Shown one piece after another: positions 6,996 through 10,082 of a stretch of 10,082 bases of DNA. The translations under genes were made by a program, and so were the position numbers. The stretch is from CAZUQA01 sp964622375 (lineage in GTDB: Bacteria; Bacillota_I; Bacilli_A; Erysipelotrichales; Erysipelotrichaceae): assembly GCA_964622375.1 (NCBI GenBank), contig CAZUQA010000096.1, positions 1 through 10,082 of the forward strand, written 5' to 3'. Under the pieces are notes generated by a model. The model was not told the DNA's origin. It saw nothing but the letters and a program-made list of their open reading frames with translations, and did no database searches. The stretch's first letter is position 1; each line of letters starts with the position of its first letter.

Positions 6996-9158
6996 TTAGA
7001 TCTTTCTTAGACGCAAGGCATTAGCTAGCACACAAAGTGAACTTAAAGACATCGCCAAAGCCCCAAACAACGGATTAATATACCAGCCTCTATTATAAAA
7101 TAATCCCATAGCTAACGGAATCCCGGCGCAATTGTAAAAGAAAGCCCAGAATAAGTTCTGTTTTATGTTGTTCAAAGTTCGCTTACCGATACGCCAGCTA
7201 TGCTCGACATCTTGCAGTGCGTCATTCAATAAAACAACATCGCCGCTCTTTAGAGCGACATCGCTACCGGAACCGATAGCAATTCCCAAATCAGCAGTTG
7301 TCAAAGCGATAGCATCGTTGATTCCATCCCCGACGAAAGCTACTTTAGAGCCTTGACGCTGGAGTTCCTTGATTTTCTCAGCTTTCTCTTGCGGCAAAAC
7401 TTCCGCAAAATAAGCAATACCTAACTCCGTCGCTAATTTCCGGGTAATGACCTCTTTGTCCCCACTTAATAAATAGACTCTTATCTTGTTTTTCTGCAAA
7501 TTTTTTATTACACTGTGACTTTCCCTTCTTACTGAATCTTGAAAAGTAATACTGGCTGCCAGTTCTTTTTTCCAAGCTACATAAACCTGAGCACTTGCTT
7601 CTTGGGGCGCTGGTTCGATGTTTATTTGCTGTTGCCGTAAATAGGCTGCACTACCAACTAAGATTTCTTGCCCTGCAATTTTTCCCCAGATACCACCACC
7701 GGCTCTTTCTTTGACATTTTCCACAGCCAATAATTCTCGATTATTGCCGGCAACTAAAGCGCGGGCAAACGGATGGTTGCTGAAAACCTCAACACTGGCA
7801 ACTAATTGCAGTAACTCTTCCTGGTTCATTGTGCTGACTATTTCCCCGATTATTAACTCACCGCTTGTCAATGTCCCGGTTTTATCAAAAACTACGGTAT
7901 CGATTTCACCGGCTTTTTGTAAAGCTTCCCCGCTTTTAAACAGTATCCCTTTTTTCGCAGCTGCCCCGCTTGCCACCATGATTGCCGTTGGTGTTGCTAA
8001 ACCCAAAGCACAAGGGCAGGCTATCACTAAGACTCCTATCGCAATTTTTAAGGCAAAGCCAAAATCCTGTTGCCAATACCACCAGGCCAAAAAACTCAGT
8101 AAAGCTAGCACACAGACTAGCGGCACAAAGACCGCAGAAACTCGGTCAGCCAACTTGGCAATCGGCGCTTTTGTCAGCTGGGCTTCTTTAACTAAGGCAA
8201 TCATTTGCGCGATAGTTGATTGTTGAAAATCTTTGGTAACGATAATCTCCAATGGTGCCGTCAAGTTAAGGCTACCGCCAACTACCAGGTCTCCGACTTG
8301 TTTTTCTCTAGGTAAACTCTCCCCGGAAAGTAAAGATTGGTCGACACTACTGTGCCCTTTTATTATCTCACCATCCAAGGCAATCTTCTCACCGGCTTTT
8401 GCCATGATGATGTCGTTCACTTTGATCAATTCCACCGCTTTTTCTTCAAAGCCCCGATCTTTTTTTAGCCAAGCTAATTCCGGTGTCAACTCCAATAACG
8501 CCACCAATGCCAGTGTTGACTTATGGTTGGAACGTTCCTCAAAATATTTACCTAACATGACCAAAGCCACAATGACCCCGGCAGCTTCGAAATACAACAA
8601 GTGGATATTATGAAGCTGCCCATAATATATGGGCAACATCAAGTAACAACTGTAAAGAAAAGCACAGGAGGTTCCGATTGCCACCAAACTGTCCATGTTG
8701 GGTTGCCCAGCCAACAAACTTTTAAATCCTCTGATGTAAAAGTTATGCCCCAAAGCCATTATGGCTAAAGCCAGCAGCAGCTGTAAACTTACTAATAATC
8801 TCGGGTACTGATCTAGTTTAAAAAGATAAACGCCACTTAGCATCGGTAACATGGTCAGTGCCAGTAAACCTACCATCAAGACTACCGCGACAATAACGCG
8901 ATATTTAAAGTGTTCCAAGGCTTTTCTGTCGGCTTCCGCTGTTTGATCTTCAACCACACGATAGCCGAGTTTTTCTACCAGAATAGCAATCGCTTTTTCT
9001 GTGATTAACTCTTCGCTAAACCAAACTATCCCCTTGTTCAAAGGTAGGTTGATCAATACCTCCAATACTCCCTCTTGTTTTTTTAGCCGCCTTTCAATGG
9101 CCGCCGCACAGGCAGCACAAGTCATTCCGGCAATATTAAACTGATATTTCTTGGTCAT
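6996..9158 (-). CDS. copA: Cu(I)-exporting P1B-type ATPase
   Basis: This 720-residue membrane pump exports Cu(I) from the cytoplasm using ATP. One N-terminal HMA domain carries GMTCAAC (C14, C17), fewer than the two in many Gram-positive CopA proteins. Hydrophobic segments at about 87-110, 119-138, 154-176 and 187-205 precede the actuator domain with SGES (278-281). The transmembrane metal site is C381-P-C383, supported by Y675-N676 and the MSLSS motif (703-707), which together mark the Cu(I) subclass. Catalysis uses D425 in DKTGTLT, H462-P463 and GDGIND (610-615). Its start overlaps the acetyltransferase gene by 23 nt with only a weak AAAGAG site, so translation is probably coupled. The CopZ-like gene follows directly. 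A copper-responsive promoter, if any, must lie beyond the right edge. Confidence 0.95.
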   Translation of the reverse strand: MTKKYQFNIAGMTCAACAAAIERRLKKQEGVLEVLINLPLNKGIVWFSEELITEKAIAILVEKLGYRVVEDQTAEADRKALEHFKYRVIVAVVLMVGLLALTMLPMLSGVYLFKLDQYPRLLVSLQLLLALAIMALGHNFYIRGFKSLLAGQPNMDSLVAIGTSCAFLYSCYLMLPIYYGQLHNIHLLYFEAAGVIVALVMLGKYFEERSNHKSTLALVALLELTPELAWLKKDRGFEEKAVELIKVNDIIMAKAGEKIALDGEIIKGHSSVDQSLLSGESLPREKQVGDLVVGGSLNLTAPLEIIVTKDFQQSTIAQMIALVKEAQLTKAPIAKLADRVSAVFVPLVCVLALLSFLAWWYWQQDFGFALKIAIGVLVIACPCALGLATPTAIMVASGAAAKKGILFKSGEALQKAGEIDTVVFDKTGTLTSGELIIGEIVSTMNQEELLQLVASVEVFSNHPFARALVAGNNRELLAVENVKERAGGGIWGKIAGQEILVGSAAYLRQQQINIEPAPQEASAQVYVAWKKELAASITFQDSVRRESHSVIKNLQKNKIRVYLLSGDKEVITRKLATELGIAYFAEVLPQEKAEKIKELQRQGSKVAFVGDGINDAIALTTADLGIAIGSGSDVALKSGDVVLLNDALQDVEHSWRIGKRTLNNIKQNLFWAFFYNCAGIPLAMGLFYNRGWYINPLFGALAMSLSSLCVLANALRLRKI

Positions 9159-9669
9159 ACCATTGCTCTTTGGTAATTACGTATTTGTGCATGTCGAGAT
9201 CTTCGAAAGCTGCTATACCTTGATAAACCATTCCTACTTTTTCCAAGGCATGCCGCGAACGATCATTGCCTAAGCGAGTATAGGCAAAAACGCGATCCCG
9301 CTTGAGCTCCGCAAAAGCATAAGCCAAAGTCGCTCGCAAACATTCAGTACCATAACCTTTTCCTTGGGCTTGTGGCGCCAAGGCATAGACGATACCAACT
9401 TCCCCTCCCGTTATCTGCAAAAGCCCGGTTTGGCCGATGAGTTTGTTGTCGGTTTTACTATATACGCCCCAACTGCCATAAGAGTAATCACGAAAAAGTT
9501 GCTGGTAAAGTTCGATACGCTGTAAAACTTCTTCTCTGGTTTTACCCCGCCCGGTTCCCATCCATTGCCCAACTTCCGGTAATTTCATAATGTCATAGAA
9601 ATCTTCCAAGTCTTCTATGGTCATCACTTTAAGAAGCAAACGTGGGGTTTGGCGCTCAAATTGTTTCAT
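9136..9669 (-). CDS. GNAT acetyltransferase, RimJ/RimL type
   Basis: This is a 177-residue GNAT-fold enzyme that transfers an acetyl group from acetyl-CoA to an amine. The opening TPRLLLKVMTIEDLEDFY and the acetyl-CoA loop Q100-x-x-G103-x-G105-x-G107 (QAQGKGYG) are typical of the Acetyltransf_3 branch, as is the C-terminal NDRSRHALEKVGMVYQG (135-151). Members modify ribosomal protein N-termini, but many act on small molecules or are uncharacterised, so the substrate is open. Its ATG shares one base with the stop of the upstream DUF362 gene (TAATG), and its end overlaps copA by 23 nt, so it is embedded in the operon. There is no signal peptide or extra domain. Confidence 0.88.
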   Translation of the reverse strand: MKQFERQTPRLLLKVMTIEDLEDFYDIMKLPEVGQWMGTGRGKTREEVLQRIELYQQLFRDYSYGSWGVYSKTDNKLIGQTGLLQITGGEVGIVYALAPQAQGKGYGTECLRATLAYAFAELKRDRVFAYTRLGNDRSRHALEKVGMVYQGIAAFEDLDMHKYVITKEQWYDQEISV

Positions 9670-10082
9670 TAAATCTTAATTAATTCGTAGTCGGCACTTC
9701 CCAGTCCGATTTTCACTCCATGTTCTATTTGACTCTGCCAGTTGGTACCCGGATGCAGCGAAGAAAAGTGATCAGCACCGCTAGTCTTACTTTGACCCAA
9801 ACGTGAAGCCGCATTGATCTCTGCTTGATTGACTAAATCGGCACAAGCTTTGTCTAATGCCAAAGGATCAAAGCTAGCCAGCATTCCGATGTCGCCGACA
9901 ATCGGCAAATCATTGGCATCCATACAGTCGCAATCCGGTGAAACATCACAAATCAGACTAATGTGAAAGTGCGGTCGATCTTTAACTACAGCATAAGCAT
10001 ATTCCACCATTTTATAGTTCAACAACTCCGGGGCATTCCAATTGGTAGCTATGGCATTGAAGTTACAGTAACCGATACAACG
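9669..10082 (-). CDS. DUF362 iron-sulfur protein, N-terminus beyond the window
   Basis: Only the C-terminal 137 residues are visible; the frame is open to the right edge. The first visible residues contain C-I-G-Y-C followed by NFNAI, which fits the last two cysteines of a ferredoxin-type CxxCxxCxxxC cluster motif. Then come KMVEYAYAVVK, a conserved SPDCDC and PIVGDIGMLASFDPLALDKA, all characteristic of DUF362 Fe-S centre proteins. The biochemical role of the family is unsettled; a redox or electron-transfer function is assumed from the clusters. A Met at 10025 could be mistaken for the start, but the coding signature continues upstream of it. Its TAA overlaps the acetyltransferase ATG by one base, so it is an upstream member of the copper operon. 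Confidence 0.85.
   Translation of the reverse strand, partial: RCIGYCNFNAIATNWNAPELLNYKMVEYAYAVVKDRPHFHISLICDVSPDCDCMDANDLPIVGDIGMLASFDPLALDKACADLVNQAEINAASRLGQSKTSGADHFSSLHPGTNWQSQIEHGVKIGLGSADYELIKI

Noticed and set aside
7711..8226. 171-residue plus-strand open frame
   Set aside because: It is antisense to the conserved CPC and DKTGT region of copA and is low-complexity in composition, so it is a shadow frame.
9669..10025. Met at 10025 as the start of a 118-residue gene
   Set aside because: The frame continues to the edge with a ferredoxin-type Cys motif and DUF362 signatures, so the gene is truncated by the window rather than starting there.

Overview
The window reads as a piece of a chromosome from an anaerobic, moderately low-G+C bacterium, most likely a Clostridia-like or related Bacillota lineage. 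This is inferred from an FprA-type flavodiiron protein fused to an Hrb-like module, a galactokinase with the GGNHTDHQHG signature, a DUF362 iron-sulfur protein, and G-rich Shine-Dalgarno sites. No species can be named. Every convincing gene lies on the minus strand, so transcription runs from right to left.

Right block (about 5427-10082, in transcription order): the C-terminal part of a DUF362 ferredoxin-like protein, a RimJ/RimL-type GNAT acetyltransferase, a Cu(I)-exporting P1B ATPase (copA), a 67-residue HMA protein resembling the CopZ copper chaperone, and an ALDH3-like aldehyde dehydrogenase. Junctions are a 1-nt overlap, a 23-nt overlap, an 11-nt gap and an 8-nt overlap, so this is almost certainly one operon whose promoter lies outside the window. 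The copper pair has a clear joint role. Why an aldehyde dehydrogenase, an acetyltransferase and an Fe-S protein travel with it is not obvious.

Middle gap (4931-5426): visibly more AT-rich. It holds a broken minus-strand coding remnant (frame open from 5463 to 5083 apart from one internal TGA), a Rex-like palindrome at the remnant's end, an inverted repeat, and a probable promoter for the next genes.

Left block (1-4930): thioredoxin followed 11 nt later by galactokinase (galK); then, after 104 bp, a four-module flavodiiron protein (diiron lactamase fold, flavodoxin, flavin reductase, rubredoxin); then, after 86 bp, an exported PHP-domain metallohydrolase that runs off the left edge. Thioredoxin and the flavodiiron protein fit oxidative or nitrosative stress defence in an anaerobe. 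Galactokinase has no Leloir-pathway partner in view.

No RNA gene, CRISPR array, insertion sequence or phage module was seen. The most unusual items are the FprA-Hrb fusion, the interrupted remnant, the Rex-like site, the second CxxC in the CopZ-like protein, and the aldehyde dehydrogenase coupled to the copper genes.
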